Below are positions 1 to 7,728 of a DNA stretch of 64,000 nt, in pieces. Where the stretch lies: positions 1-64,000 of the forward strand of contig CAUZFZ010000037.1 of NCBI GenBank assembly GCA_963579025.1, in the 5' to 3' direction. The notes beneath the pieces are model-generated. The model was not told the origin of the DNA and did no database searches. It was given only the letters and a program-made list of their open reading frames with translations. How positions within the stretch are numbered: the first letter of the stretch is position 1; every line of letters begins with the position of its first letter. The position numbers were made by a program, and so were the translations under genes. This DNA comes from CAUZFZ01 sp963579025. Lineage in GTDB: Bacteria > Planctomycetota > Planctomycetia > Planctomycetales > Planctomycetaceae.

Positions 1-275
1 TATCGCTCCTGAAGCAGCATCCCGGCAAAGAAAGCATTGCCATGAAGCGCCGGCATTGCGGATGGAACGACAACTTCCTGCTCCAAGTCCTTGTCCCACA
101 ACGGAGTTAGTGTGCGCTGGCCCTGCAGATGCGCCCGACCCGCCATGTTGGATTGCCCGATGAGAAGAAACACCAGATCAGGCTGAGTAACAGGCTCCTT
201 CGCCGATGTCGTATTGCTTCCGATCAGGTACAGGCAGGACAACGACACAAGCAGGGCACAACTGATGCGACTCAT
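1..275 (-). CDS. SASA-domain carbohydrate esterase, partial (C-terminus beyond window)
   Basis: The reading frame runs from an ATG at 275 leftwards off the window without a stop, giving 91 residues. Residues 1-25 form a Sec signal peptide (hydrophobic LLVSLSCLYLIG). Residues 40-46 read GQSNMAG, the hallmark of the SASA/DUF303 family (sialate O-acetylesterase-like and acetylxylan esterases), in which the Ser of GQSN is the nucleophile. An exported esterase removing acetyl groups from polysaccharides is the expected role. It is the last visible gene of a minus-strand run. The family call is firm; the substrate is unknown and the catalytic His/Asp lie outside the window. Confidence 0.85.
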   Translation of the reverse strand, partial: MSRISCALLVSLSCLYLIGSNTTSAKEPVTQPDLVFLLIGQSNMAGRAHLQGQRTLTPLWDKDLEQEVVVPSAMPALHGNAFFAGMLLQER

Positions 276-340
276 GATTTGTTTTCCTTCTGGTCCGCAG
301 GATGGATCGTATGCTGTCCAATCGGAGTAGCGCAGGGTGT

Positions 341-856
341 CTATAGGCGCTGGAGGCCGCATGGCAAGCATTCGGCGGTGGCGGCCGTCTCATTCACTGT
401 CAGTTCGGATCCGCACTCGAGGCATATCGAGGTCTGAGACGGACTCACTTCAGCGAATCGATCGGCATACGACGGTGCGAAACTGCGTTTCCAGCACCAT
501 AAGGACAGCCCCGCCGACGCAACAGCAAATGCGGCTCCAATGGCCAGAATCGCACCCGACTCGACATTTTCAAAAGTGAGCCCCACCCAGAACAACAAAA
601 GGCCAAACAGTCCGAAGACCACGGCGCCCAGTGTTAGAACTGCTGTCCGTGCCGTTGACGGACACGACGGTGGTTGTCCGCACTGTGAGCATTCCCACAG
701 TTTCCAGATTCCCAGAGGAAGAACGGGGACGAACTCAAGACGCAGCACAACCAGCGAACGAACGCAGTTCGCCCGAACTTCTCGCTCGCAGTTCATGCAA
801 TAGTCATTGCGGAACGCCGTCTTCCGACGACACCAGTTGTAAAAACCGATGCTCAT
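341..856 (-). CDS. Membrane protein with N- and C-terminal zinc-ribbon-like CxxC pairs
   Basis: This 171-residue protein has CxxC pairs in its N-terminal third (CMNC, then CSQC), two adjacent hydrophobic segments in the middle (VLTLGAVVFGLFGLLLFW and AILAIGAAFAVASAGLSL), and a C-terminal pair (CLEC and CLPC). It is best read as a two-pass membrane protein with a metal-binding knob at each end. I chose the ATG at 856; a longer frame to 910 would overlap the upstream esterase gene. It lies 19 bases downstream of that gene on the same strand, so they are probably cotranscribed. No specific function is recognised. Confidence 0.65.
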   Translation of the reverse strand: MSIGFYNWCRRKTAFRNDYCMNCEREVRANCVRSLVVLRLEFVPVLPLGIWKLWECSQCGQPPSCPSTARTAVLTLGAVVFGLFGLLLFWVGLTFENVESGAILAIGAAFAVASAGLSLWCWKRSFAPSYADRFAEVSPSQTSICLECGSELTVNETAATAECLPCGLQRL

Positions 857-875
857 AACATTTGTCAGTGTGGTC

Positions 876-1793
876 TTATGACCCGCGCGCCCGACCGAAA
901 CTCTCGGCATGAAACTTCATCAGGTCCAGCCCGTGCTGTTCGTAAATCTGCTGGGCACTGTGCGGTACGTCGGGCACGATCAGTCGATCGAACGGGATTT
1001 TCAGTGACTCAAGAAACGTCATGTATTCCAGGTTGTTCTCGTAGTTGAATCCCTTCGTTCCGACATGCACCAGAATTCGCAGAGACGGCTCTGGTTTCTG
1101 TGCATACTTCCTGGCCAGATCCCATGTGTTGTAACCGGGGGCAAATACGAGGTTGTCGTTCTCGCGACCGTTCTCTTCCGAAATCCGCTTCTCCGTTGAA
1201 TGACCGGCTCCGCCAGGTGCGGCTGAGCAGAACAGGTGCGGATGTTTGAACATGATCCGTGTCGTCCCGCGTCCTCCCTGCGAGAAACCCTCAAGTCCAC
1301 GACCCTTGCGATCGGCGATCGTCCGATACGTGGCATCCACATGCGGGATAAGTTCTTTAACGAAGACGTCCTCGCCCATCGCGTTTTCACGATTCGGCAG
1401 GTTGTAGTGACTCACCGGTCCGCCGTTGACGAACACGTAGATCATGGGTGGCACGGCGCCGGATGAAATGTGCTTGTGAATGTACGTCGCCAGGCGAACG
1501 CTCTTCAGCTCACTGCCGGGTCGTCCTCCGTGCAGGTAGTAAACAACCGGAAACCGCAGGTATTCGTTTCTGACGTTGTTGCAGGCCTTGGGAAGATAGA
1601 TGCAGTAGCCGACATCACGTTGCATCGACGGGCTCTTGAACGTCGCGTGCGCGACGCCTGGGTACTCCTGCTTCAGCGGATTGACCCAGCGAAACGGTTG
1701 TGGCTTCTTCTTTGTCGTGGTTTTCTGAGCCCAGGCAGAATTCACGAAACAACTGAGCATCAGAAGTACGGCTACGAAACGAAGAGGGCTCAT
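876..1793 (-). CDS. Secreted alpha/beta-hydrolase, putative esterase (esterase D / feruloyl esterase-like)
   Basis: The 305-residue product starts with a clear signal peptide ending near AWA-Q (residue 22). An oxyanion-type HGG lies at about 88-90, a nucleophile elbow GFSQGG places the catalytic Ser near 171, and VPHSAQQ near 278 supplies a likely catalytic His. This order matches PF00756-type esterases found in many exported carbohydrate or feruloyl esterases. The ATG at 1793 is preferred because the signal peptide begins there; an ATG ten codons upstream is possible. It lies between a DUF1501 gene and a zinc-ribbon membrane gene, all on the minus strand. Substrate unknown. Confidence 0.8.
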   Translation of the reverse strand: MSPLRFVAVLLMLSCFVNSAWAQKTTTKKKPQPFRWVNPLKQEYPGVAHATFKSPSMQRDVGYCIYLPKACNNVRNEYLRFPVVYYLHGGRPGSELKSVRLATYIHKHISSGAVPPMIYVFVNGGPVSHYNLPNRENAMGEDVFVKELIPHVDATYRTIADRKGRGLEGFSQGGRGTTRIMFKHPHLFCSAAPGGAGHSTEKRISEENGRENDNLVFAPGYNTWDLARKYAQKPEPSLRILVHVGTKGFNYENNLEYMTFLESLKIPFDRLIVPDVPHSAQQIYEQHGLDLMKFHAESFGRARGS

Positions 1794-1843
1794 GAATGAA
1801 TTCTCCGAGGTGGTCGGGATCAAGCCGTTTCAGAGGATCACGA

Positions 1844-3271
1844 TCAGAAGACTTCGGCAATCGGTTCGCCGGCGTGCCCAAAGTAAACCGGGCGGTTGGC
1901 CGGGGTGTAGATGGGACGGTCGCGATCGATGCCCAGCTTGGCGTAGATCGTGGACGCGTAATCTTCCGGCGTGTACGGAGCCTCGCTCACATAGCCGCCG
2001 TCCTGATCACTCGAACCAATGACCTGACCACCGGGAACGCCCGCGCCCGCCATGGCGATCGAATACGCGTTCGTCCAGTGATCGCGTCCTTTGGCTCGGT
2101 TGATTTTCGGCGTGCGACCGAACTCCGTGACGAAACATACCAGCGTCTCGTCCAACAGCCCTCGATCTTCCATGTCCGTGATGAGCGCGGCGAATGCCTG
2201 ATCGGTACTGCGCATCATGGGCCACGTGCCGATGCCGTAACGCCCTCGTCCACCGCCACCAGCACCGGGCAGATTGCACGTCCCGCTGGTGTAGATGAAA
2301 TCGTGATGATCCCAGTTGAGATTCGTGCCGCCGGGGTATTCATTAGTACGGGGCCAGCGCACGTCGACAGTGACGAACCGAACGCCCGCTTCGATCAGCT
2401 TGCGTCCGACCAGGTAGCACGCGCCACGATGTCCCGCGCCATACTGTTCACGGACGTTGGCTGGTTCGGAATCGAGATCAAAGGCTGCGGACACCTGGGT
2501 ATTCGATAGCGCGTCAAATGCCTGCTCGTAGAATCGGTCCATCCCGTCAACAGACCGCAGCGAGTCCTGATTTGTCGGCAGAAACGAACCGTCGATCGAC
2601 TGCAGTAGCTGCCTGCGAGCTGCGAATCGATCTCCCGAGTTTTCGCCGCGCGGCAGCAGATCCTTGACCGTCCAGTCCGCAGCCGACACGTCGCTGCCGC
2701 CGGTCTTGAAGACCTTGGTCGATTCGGACAGAAATCCCGTGCGGGCCTCTTTGGCCTGCTCGTCGTTGCCCGGGACCATGATGTACGGAGGCAGATAACT
2801 GCAGTCGGTTCCCGTCAACATCGCGACGACAGAACCAATGTCCGGCATCTCGATCGGTCCGCCGGGATGGCGTCCGGACAATGCGTATTGCGTGCCCTTC
2901 GGATGTCCGTTGGCTCCCGACTTCGGGTGATACATCGACCGGATCACGCTCAGTCGATCTGCGATCCGAGCCGTGTTGGGCAGCAGGTTTGTGAACTGCA
3001 TCCCAGGCACGACCGTCGAGATCGGGCTCTGCGGGCTACGGTGCTCACTGACGACGTTTGGTTTTGGATCCCACGTGTCGGTATGCGACAGGCCTCCCTG
3101 TTCCAGAACAACCAGAACATTGCGGGCGCGACCGGACTGTGGAGACTTCGCCGCCAGTGCTTCGACTGCCAGCATCTGCGGGAGCGAACAGCCGAGTACG
3201 CCGGCCGTTCCATACTTCATTAAACTGCGGCGATTCGCGCGCAGTGGAGATTCCTGATTGGGATTCGTCAT
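1844..3271 (-). CDS. DUF1501 domain protein (Tat-exported)
   Basis: The 475-residue protein opens with ANRRSLMKYG followed by a hydrophobic stretch ending in AVEALA, a typical twin-arginine signal. The body carries DUF1501 landmarks: HTDTWDPKP near the start of the mature protein, HPKGTQYALSGRHPG, a WDHHD segment, TEFGRTP and GRDHW. DUF1501 proteins resemble the alkaline-phosphatase/sulfatase fold and in planctomycetes usually accompany DUF1549/DUF1553 cytochromes, though none is adjacent here. The ATG at 3271 is chosen because it directly precedes the Tat motif; upstream codons lack protein-like character. Substrate unknown. Confidence 0.85.
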   Translation of the reverse strand: MTNPNQESPLRANRRSLMKYGTAGVLGCSLPQMLAVEALAAKSPQSGRARNVLVVLEQGGLSHTDTWDPKPNVVSEHRSPQSPISTVVPGMQFTNLLPNTARIADRLSVIRSMYHPKSGANGHPKGTQYALSGRHPGGPIEMPDIGSVVAMLTGTDCSYLPPYIMVPGNDEQAKEARTGFLSESTKVFKTGGSDVSAADWTVKDLLPRGENSGDRFAARRQLLQSIDGSFLPTNQDSLRSVDGMDRFYEQAFDALSNTQVSAAFDLDSEPANVREQYGAGHRGACYLVGRKLIEAGVRFVTVDVRWPRTNEYPGGTNLNWDHHDFIYTSGTCNLPGAGGGGRGRYGIGTWPMMRSTDQAFAALITDMEDRGLLDETLVCFVTEFGRTPKINRAKGRDHWTNAYSIAMAGAGVPGGQVIGSSDQDGGYVSEAPYTPEDYASTIYAKLGIDRDRPIYTPANRPVYFGHAGEPIAEVF

Positions 3272-3540
3272 GTCATTCCGTCTGGTAGCGAGCTGGAGGG
3301 AGATCACGAGGAGGGCGGCGAGGTTGCGGGTCAGGACCGCATCCGGTGGGTCGGCAGTTCGTCGCCTGCCGCTGACCAGTATGCCATTTCCGCGACATTT
3401 CTGCATCGCCGAGCACGGCACCCCAGCTCCGTCGGTGTCAGCAGGCGCGTCACGTGACGATGTCGCTGGTTGCCGAGGTTCGGGTGAAGCATCATTATCG
3501 GGACCAATTGGCCTGCGTTTCCCGTACTGAACCGGTCGCA

Positions 3541-4800
3541 ATGTCTGACACGCCGGATGCCGCACTGTTACAGAGTTCCCCGTGCCTGCAGGGCGAACGG
3601 GTCGCGTTTACCGGTACGCTGGCATCCATGACACACCGTCAGGCCAGCGAGCTGGTTGAACAGAACGGTGGTGAAGCGGCGTCACACATCAGCCGGCAGA
3701 CAACCATGCTGGTCGTCGGCGAGGAAGGCTGGCCCCTGGAAGCAGACGGCAACGCGTCGCTGAAACTCCAGCAGGCGGTGGAGTCGGTTCGCCAGGGTGC
3801 GACCCTGCACATCCTGACGGAACTCGAATGGCTGCGTCTGCTGGGCCTTGAGCAACACGAACGCGACGAGCTTCGACTGTTCACGCCTGCCATGCTGCAG
3901 CAGAAGCTGGGCATTTCTGTTGGCGTCGTACGTCGCTGGGAACGACTGGGTCTGATCCGGGCCGTGCAGCGTGTCTTCCGTCTGCCGTACTTCGACTTTC
4001 AGGAAGTCGCTGGCGTGCGACGGTTGCAGGAGATGCTGAGTGCCGGCATACCGCGCGAGCAGATCGAATCGAGTCTGCGAGGGTTGCAGTCGCTGTTTCC
4101 CGCGATGGACCGACCACTCGCTCAGCTCAATATTCTCAGTCGCGATTCGACTGTCATGTATCGTGACGATCGCGGACTGGTGGAAGCTCGGGGCGGACAG
4201 CGACGATTTGATTTTGACGGCTCGGAAGCGTCGACCGATTCGTCTGGCCATGCTGCGACTGTTGAATCCGGCACATTGTCGTCTGCTGCCGGCGAGGCCG
4301 GGTTCCATTCGGGTCAGGCGTTCTGGACATCGGAAGACTGGTTCGACCGTGGCTGCCAGTTGTTGGAAGAGGACGATCGGTCCGGCGCGATCGAAGCGTT
4401 CCGCATGGCGATCATGGACTGTCCGGACGATCCAGAGATTCACTTTCACCTGGCCGATGCACTGTTCCGCAGTGGTAACCTGCCCGGAGCACTTGAGCGA
4501 TATCACGTGGCCGTCGAACTCGATCACGAGTACATCGAGGCATGGACACAACTGGGCTGCGTACGCAGTCTGCTCGATGATGCCGACGGCGCCGTCAACG
4601 CATTCGACATCGCACTGTCAGTGCATGCGGACTTCTCTGAGGCGATCTATCACAAGGCCACCGTGATTGCCCGGACAGGCGGCGCTGAGTCCGCTGTCGA
4701 ATTGTGGCAGCGCTATCTGGAACTCGATCCCGAAGGCCCGTGGGCTGAGTCGGTCCGTGAACAACTTGACTCTCATGAATGTCACTCCCCAAACGCGTAA
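3541..4800 (+). CDS. BRCT - MerR-type HTH - TPR protein
   Basis: The 419-residue protein has three parts. Residues about 15-105 look like a BRCT domain of the NAD-dependent DNA ligase type (GERVAFTGTLASMTH, then a Lys-rich segment and ELEWLRLLG). Residues about 112-190 read as a MerR-like winged helix (LFTPAMLQQKLGI, VRRWERLGLI, then a YFDFQEVAGVRRL segment). Residues about 265-410 hold three or more TPR units (AIEAFRMAI, HFHLADALFRSG, ALERYHVAVELD). The start at 3541 precedes the first conserved segment. It is divergent from the DUF1501 gene and 86 bases upstream of an HNH gene. It may be a DNA-damage or nick-linked regulator; that is inference from domains alone. Confidence 0.75.
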   Translation: MSDTPDAALLQSSPCLQGERVAFTGTLASMTHRQASELVEQNGGEAASHISRQTTMLVVGEEGWPLEADGNASLKLQQAVESVRQGATLHILTELEWLRLLGLEQHERDELRLFTPAMLQQKLGISVGVVRRWERLGLIRAVQRVFRLPYFDFQEVAGVRRLQEMLSAGIPREQIESSLRGLQSLFPAMDRPLAQLNILSRDSTVMYRDDRGLVEARGGQRRFDFDGSEASTDSSGHAATVESGTLSSAAGEAGFHSGQAFWTSEDWFDRGCQLLEEDDRSGAIEAFRMAIMDCPDDPEIHFHLADALFRSGNLPGALERYHVAVELDHEYIEAWTQLGCVRSLLDDADGAVNAFDIALSVHADFSEAIYHKATVIARTGGAESAVELWQRYLELDPEGPWAESVREQLDSHECHSPNA

Positions 4801-4886
4801 TGTAAGACTATGGTTTCGTTTCCCAGCGATCTGCCAGAGGAGGGCAGTTGACCCGGTTCCTCGATTGACGCAGAGGAGGTCGCTTT

Positions 4887-5483
4887 ATGACGGCTGAAGT
4901 TCTCAGTCGCCCCACGCTCGTTCTGAATCGGAACTGGCAGCCTGTGGGTGTCGCTACCGTTGCCCGCACGCTCGTCAAGCTGTGGAATGGCTCGGCTCGG
5001 GTCGTCGACCCGGATGATTACCAGCTTTACTCGTGGTCTGACTGGTCGCGTCTGGAACCGGACGACGACGAACCATTCATTCAGACGACCTCCTTTCGGC
5101 TGCGTGTTCCGGAAGTCATTTCGCTGACGAAGTACGACCGCATGCCACGTCGGTCGGTTGCCTTCAGTCGCCGTAACCTGTTCAAGCGCGACAAGTTCAC
5201 GTGCCAGTACTGTGGACGCCGACCTGGCAGCGAAGAATTGACCATTGATCACGTGCTGCCTCGATCGCGCGGCGGGGAAACCACGTGGTCAAATTGCGTG
5301 GTGGCGTGTGTGGACTGCAACGCTAAAAAAGCCGACCGCACTCTGGAGCAGGCCCACATGCCGCTCCGTAACGAACCGGCACAGCCGAAATGGAAACCGG
5401 TCTACGCTTCCTACGGACACCGCATCGACAGTTGGTCGAAGTTCGTCAGTGAGGTCTACTGGAACGTCGAACTGGAGACGTGA
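4887..5483 (+). CDS. HNH endonuclease family protein
   Basis: The 198-residue protein has a C-terminal HNH module: FTCQYCGRR, then LTIDHVLPRSRGG (catalytic His of the DH pair), then NCVVACVDCNAKKAD, so two CxxC pairs bind zinc. The N-terminal 95 residues (LVLNRNWQPVGVATVARTLVKL) are characteristic of a widely conserved bacterial stand-alone HNH family. A strong ribosome site, AGAGGAGG, sits a few bases before the ATG. It follows the BRCT-MerR-TPR gene, an association that would fit DNA metabolism. The biological substrate of this family is not established. Confidence 0.88.
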   Translation: MTAEVLSRPTLVLNRNWQPVGVATVARTLVKLWNGSARVVDPDDYQLYSWSDWSRLEPDDDEPFIQTTSFRLRVPEVISLTKYDRMPRRSVAFSRRNLFKRDKFTCQYCGRRPGSEELTIDHVLPRSRGGETTWSNCVVACVDCNAKKADRTLEQAHMPLRNEPAQPKWKPVYASYGHRIDSWSKFVSEVYWNVELET

Positions 5484-5713
5484 CATAACCGACACGGATT
5501 AAAGCAGCCGGATGAACAAGCCTTACTTCCGGTGCTTCAGCCTTCCCTGTGCAATCCTGCGAACACCGCTGGAAAACACGGCTTTGATCCTAACCCGGAC
5601 GAGCCGGAACCGATCAGTAGCGAAACTCGCCAAGAGTTTCGGCCGAAAGTCTTGGCGACTTTCGCTACGTCAGAAATCCTGCGCGTTTTGCGCTTGATTT
5701 CACTGATAAGAGA
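5484..5713. other. Convergent intergenic region holding a paired-hairpin element
   Basis: The 230 bases lie between the convergent HNH and tyrS genes. The only clear structure is the hairpin pair at 5617-5668, described separately. No protein-like frame was seen. Confidence 0.6.
5617..5668. repeat. REP-like paired-hairpin element 1
   Basis: Two back-to-back hairpins are flanked by GTAG and CTAC. Hairpin 1 (5621-5641) has stem CGAAACTC / GAGTTTCG with loop GCCAA. Hairpin 2 (5644-5664) has stem CGAAAGTC / GACTTTCG with loop TTGGC. The two loops are perfect complements. Between the two hairpins one stem pair is swapped (C-G versus G-C), so each hairpin stays paired by itself. It sits between convergent gene ends, where it could also act as a bidirectional terminator. 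Confidence 0.8.
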
Positions 5714-6961
5714 CTAATCGACCAGTTCGACGCGGCAGAAGCGTTTCTTGCCAACCCACACCATCAGGCCGGATTCAACTTTGACCGGCTGGTCGAAGGC
5801 TTCGATCCGCTGCTTGTCCTCACCCAGATAGGCGCCGCCCTGCTGGATTGATCGGCGAGCCTCGCCGTTGGACTTGCACAGGTCGGCGAGCGCCAGCAGC
5901 TTCATTGCGGGCACACAGCCATCACCGTCCAGTTCGCTGAGGGAAATCGCGGCGATGGGAATGTCGTCGGGAAGCGCCTTGTCGCTGATCTCACGCTGCC
6001 AGCGATCTGCCGCTTCGATTGCCGCAGGGTCGTCGTGGTATTCAGTGATGACCGCGCGGGCGAGCGTCAACTTGGCTTCTTTTGGATGTCCGGTCAGCAA
6101 CGATTCGATTTCGTCCAGCGGAAGCATCGTCAGCAGCTCGAAGTACATGCGCATCACGTCGTCCGGCAATTGCATGAACTTCTTCATCATGTCATAGGGC
6201 GGTTCACTGATGCCGATGTAGTTTCCCAGGCTCTTGCCCATGCGCAGCTTTCCGTCGAGTCCCACCAGGATGGGGGACATCACGCCGATCTGCTGATTCA
6301 CTCCGGCGTCTTTCTGCAGATCGCGAGCCAGCATGAAACTGTAAAGCTGCTCGGTGCCGCCGAGTTCGATGTCGGCTTTGATCTCGACCGAGTCCCACGC
6401 CTGCATCACCGGGTAAAGGCACTCGTGCATGAAGATCGGCTTCTCGGCCCGATAGCGTTTGGCAAAATCGTCCCGTGTGAGAAGCTGAGCAACGGTCACC
6501 TTGCCGCACAGGTTGAGCACCTCGGCGAACGACATTTTTGCAAACCAGTCGCCGTTGCGATGCACCTCAGCCCGATCCAGATCGATCACCTTGCCCACCT
6601 GAACCAGGTAGTCGAGTGCATTCGCTTCGACCTGTTCTTCAGTCAGCCGTTTCTTGCGAGCCTCGTCACGCCCGCTTGGATCGCCAACCATCGCCGTGTA
6701 GTTGCCGATGATGATGACAGCCTGATGACCGAGTTCCTGAAACTGCCGCATTTTCTGCATGGGCACGGTGTGTCCCAGATGCACATCAATGCCAGTCGGA
6801 TCGATGCCGTACTTGATGCGCAGCGGCGTATTCGATTCGCGGCTCTTCGCCAGCTTCCCGGCCAGTTCTTCCTCAGGGACGATTTTCTCGATGCCACGGC
6901 GAATGACCGCAAGCTGTTCTTCGACCGGCAGAAACGACATTTGTTCGACGAGCTTTCGCAT
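5714..6961 (-). CDS. tyrS: Tyrosyl-tRNA synthetase
   Basis: This class I aminoacyl-tRNA synthetase of 415 residues charges tRNA-Tyr in the cytoplasm. Visible landmarks are KYGIDPTG followed by the HIGH-type motif HLGH (about residues 61-64), GNYTAMVGDPSGRD, the tyrosine-pocket region YPVMQAWDSVEI and IELGGTEQ, and the C-terminal S4-like tail (ADLCKSNGEARRSIQQGGAYL). The KMSKS position reads RMGKS (about 240-244), a departure from the consensus. I chose the ATG at 6961; a GTG at 7054 overlaps the toxin stop codon but adds 31 residues without family character. The gene lies directly behind a MazEF-like pair. Confidence 0.95.
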   Translation of the reverse strand: MRKLVEQMSFLPVEEQLAVIRRGIEKIVPEEELAGKLAKSRESNTPLRIKYGIDPTGIDVHLGHTVPMQKMRQFQELGHQAVIIIGNYTAMVGDPSGRDEARKKRLTEEQVEANALDYLVQVGKVIDLDRAEVHRNGDWFAKMSFAEVLNLCGKVTVAQLLTRDDFAKRYRAEKPIFMHECLYPVMQAWDSVEIKADIELGGTEQLYSFMLARDLQKDAGVNQQIGVMSPILVGLDGKLRMGKSLGNYIGISEPPYDMMKKFMQLPDDVMRMYFELLTMLPLDEIESLLTGHPKEAKLTLARAVITEYHDDPAAIEAADRWQREISDKALPDDIPIAAISLSELDGDGCVPAMKLLALADLCKSNGEARRSIQQGGAYLGEDKQRIEAFDQPVKVESGLMVWVGKKRFCRVELVD

Positions 6962-7050
6962 GGGGAATTCGGATGCGTCAATCAAGTCGCGAAGGCTAAC
7001 GCTGAGGCCAAGACTGTTCCACCGGATCGGAGGTGGTGCATCCTGCGGAC

Positions 7051-7371
7051 TCACTCCGACAGGCCCAGCCAGGATCGCACAGCAGCCTCCACGTCCGACA
7101 GTTGAGCATCCGATAGTCTGCCAAGTCTCCGGACGAGCTTAACCACGGGTATCGTGACCAGGTTCTGCGCGTCAAACGCTCCGGCCTTGAGGAACCGCAC
7201 TGGGAGAGTCACTTCGAATCGAGAGCCCCGAACGCTGGTCGTATGTGGTACAACCGTTGTAAGAGCACGGTCTTCATCATTTACGACAATGCTCAGCACA
7301 AGGCACGGTCGAACTTTGGCGACCATGCCGAGATCAACCAGCCAGACTTCACCCCGTTTCGGTGTCGCCAT
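7051..7371 (-). CDS. MazF/PemK-family toxin
   Basis: The 106-residue protein begins KRGEVWLVDLG, continues with KVRPCLVLS, TTVVPHTTS and DAQNLVTIPV, and ends with a helix: the order expected of MazF/PemK endoribonucleases. RPCLVLS and the Thr/Ser-rich strand are the usual active-site region. Its start overlaps the end of the 68-residue antitoxin gene by 23 bases, and its stop overlaps a possible GTG start of tyrS. The overlap implies translational coupling of antitoxin and toxin. Family assignment is strong; the cleavage site is unknown. Confidence 0.88.
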   Translation of the reverse strand: MATPKRGEVWLVDLGMVAKVRPCLVLSIVVNDEDRALTTVVPHTTSVRGSRFEVTLPVRFLKAGAFDAQNLVTIPVVKLVRRLGRLSDAQLSDVEAAVRSWLGLSE

Positions 7372-7555
7372 TTTCAGCCTCGGCCGCGTCGAGCTGCTGG
7401 AACAGGTCGTCGGCTGTATTGTTCAGATCGTCGTCCGACAATGCGGGAAGTTCGAGGCTCGACGTTCGTCGCAGAATGCGCGTTGCAACTTCGCGCTGTT
7501 CCGGCGGCGGCAACTCGTCAAACGTCTTTAGAATGCTCTCGACGGCTGTGCTCAT
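7349..7555 (-). CDS. Antitoxin partner of the MazF/PemK toxin
   Basis: This acidic 68-residue protein (SILKTFDELPPPEQREVATRI..., with an Asp/Glu-rich tail) resembles small antitoxins in which a short helical N-terminus is followed by a disordered toxin-wrapping tail. No AbrB-type DNA-binding domain is evident, so repression of its own promoter is uncertain. It is called an antitoxin because it overlaps and precedes the toxin gene. Confidence rests mostly on context. Confidence 0.75.
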   Translation of the reverse strand: MSTAVESILKTFDELPPPEQREVATRILRRTSSLELPALSDDDLNNTADDLFQQLDAAEAENGDTETG

Positions 7556-7728
7556 TTGACGGGGACACTCCCTGGGGCCACTAATGGGTCAATCGTAGTC
7601 CTTCGCATGCCAGTGTGATATGCAAATCTGCCTCCTCGATTTGCGAATCGGCAGTGCAGTCGCAGGATGGAACGGCGAGTGCGGATTGGAAGGCGCATGC
7701 ATTGGTCCGACAGGAAGGTTCAAGCTCT

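Noticed and set aside
6035..7105. A 356-codon open frame on the plus strand opposite tyrS
   Set aside because: Same reason: antisense shadow of a strongly conserved enzyme gene.
7051..7555. Reading the MazF-like pair as HigBA or RelBE
   Set aside because: The GEVWLVDLG and RPCLVLS motifs are specific to MazF/PemK.
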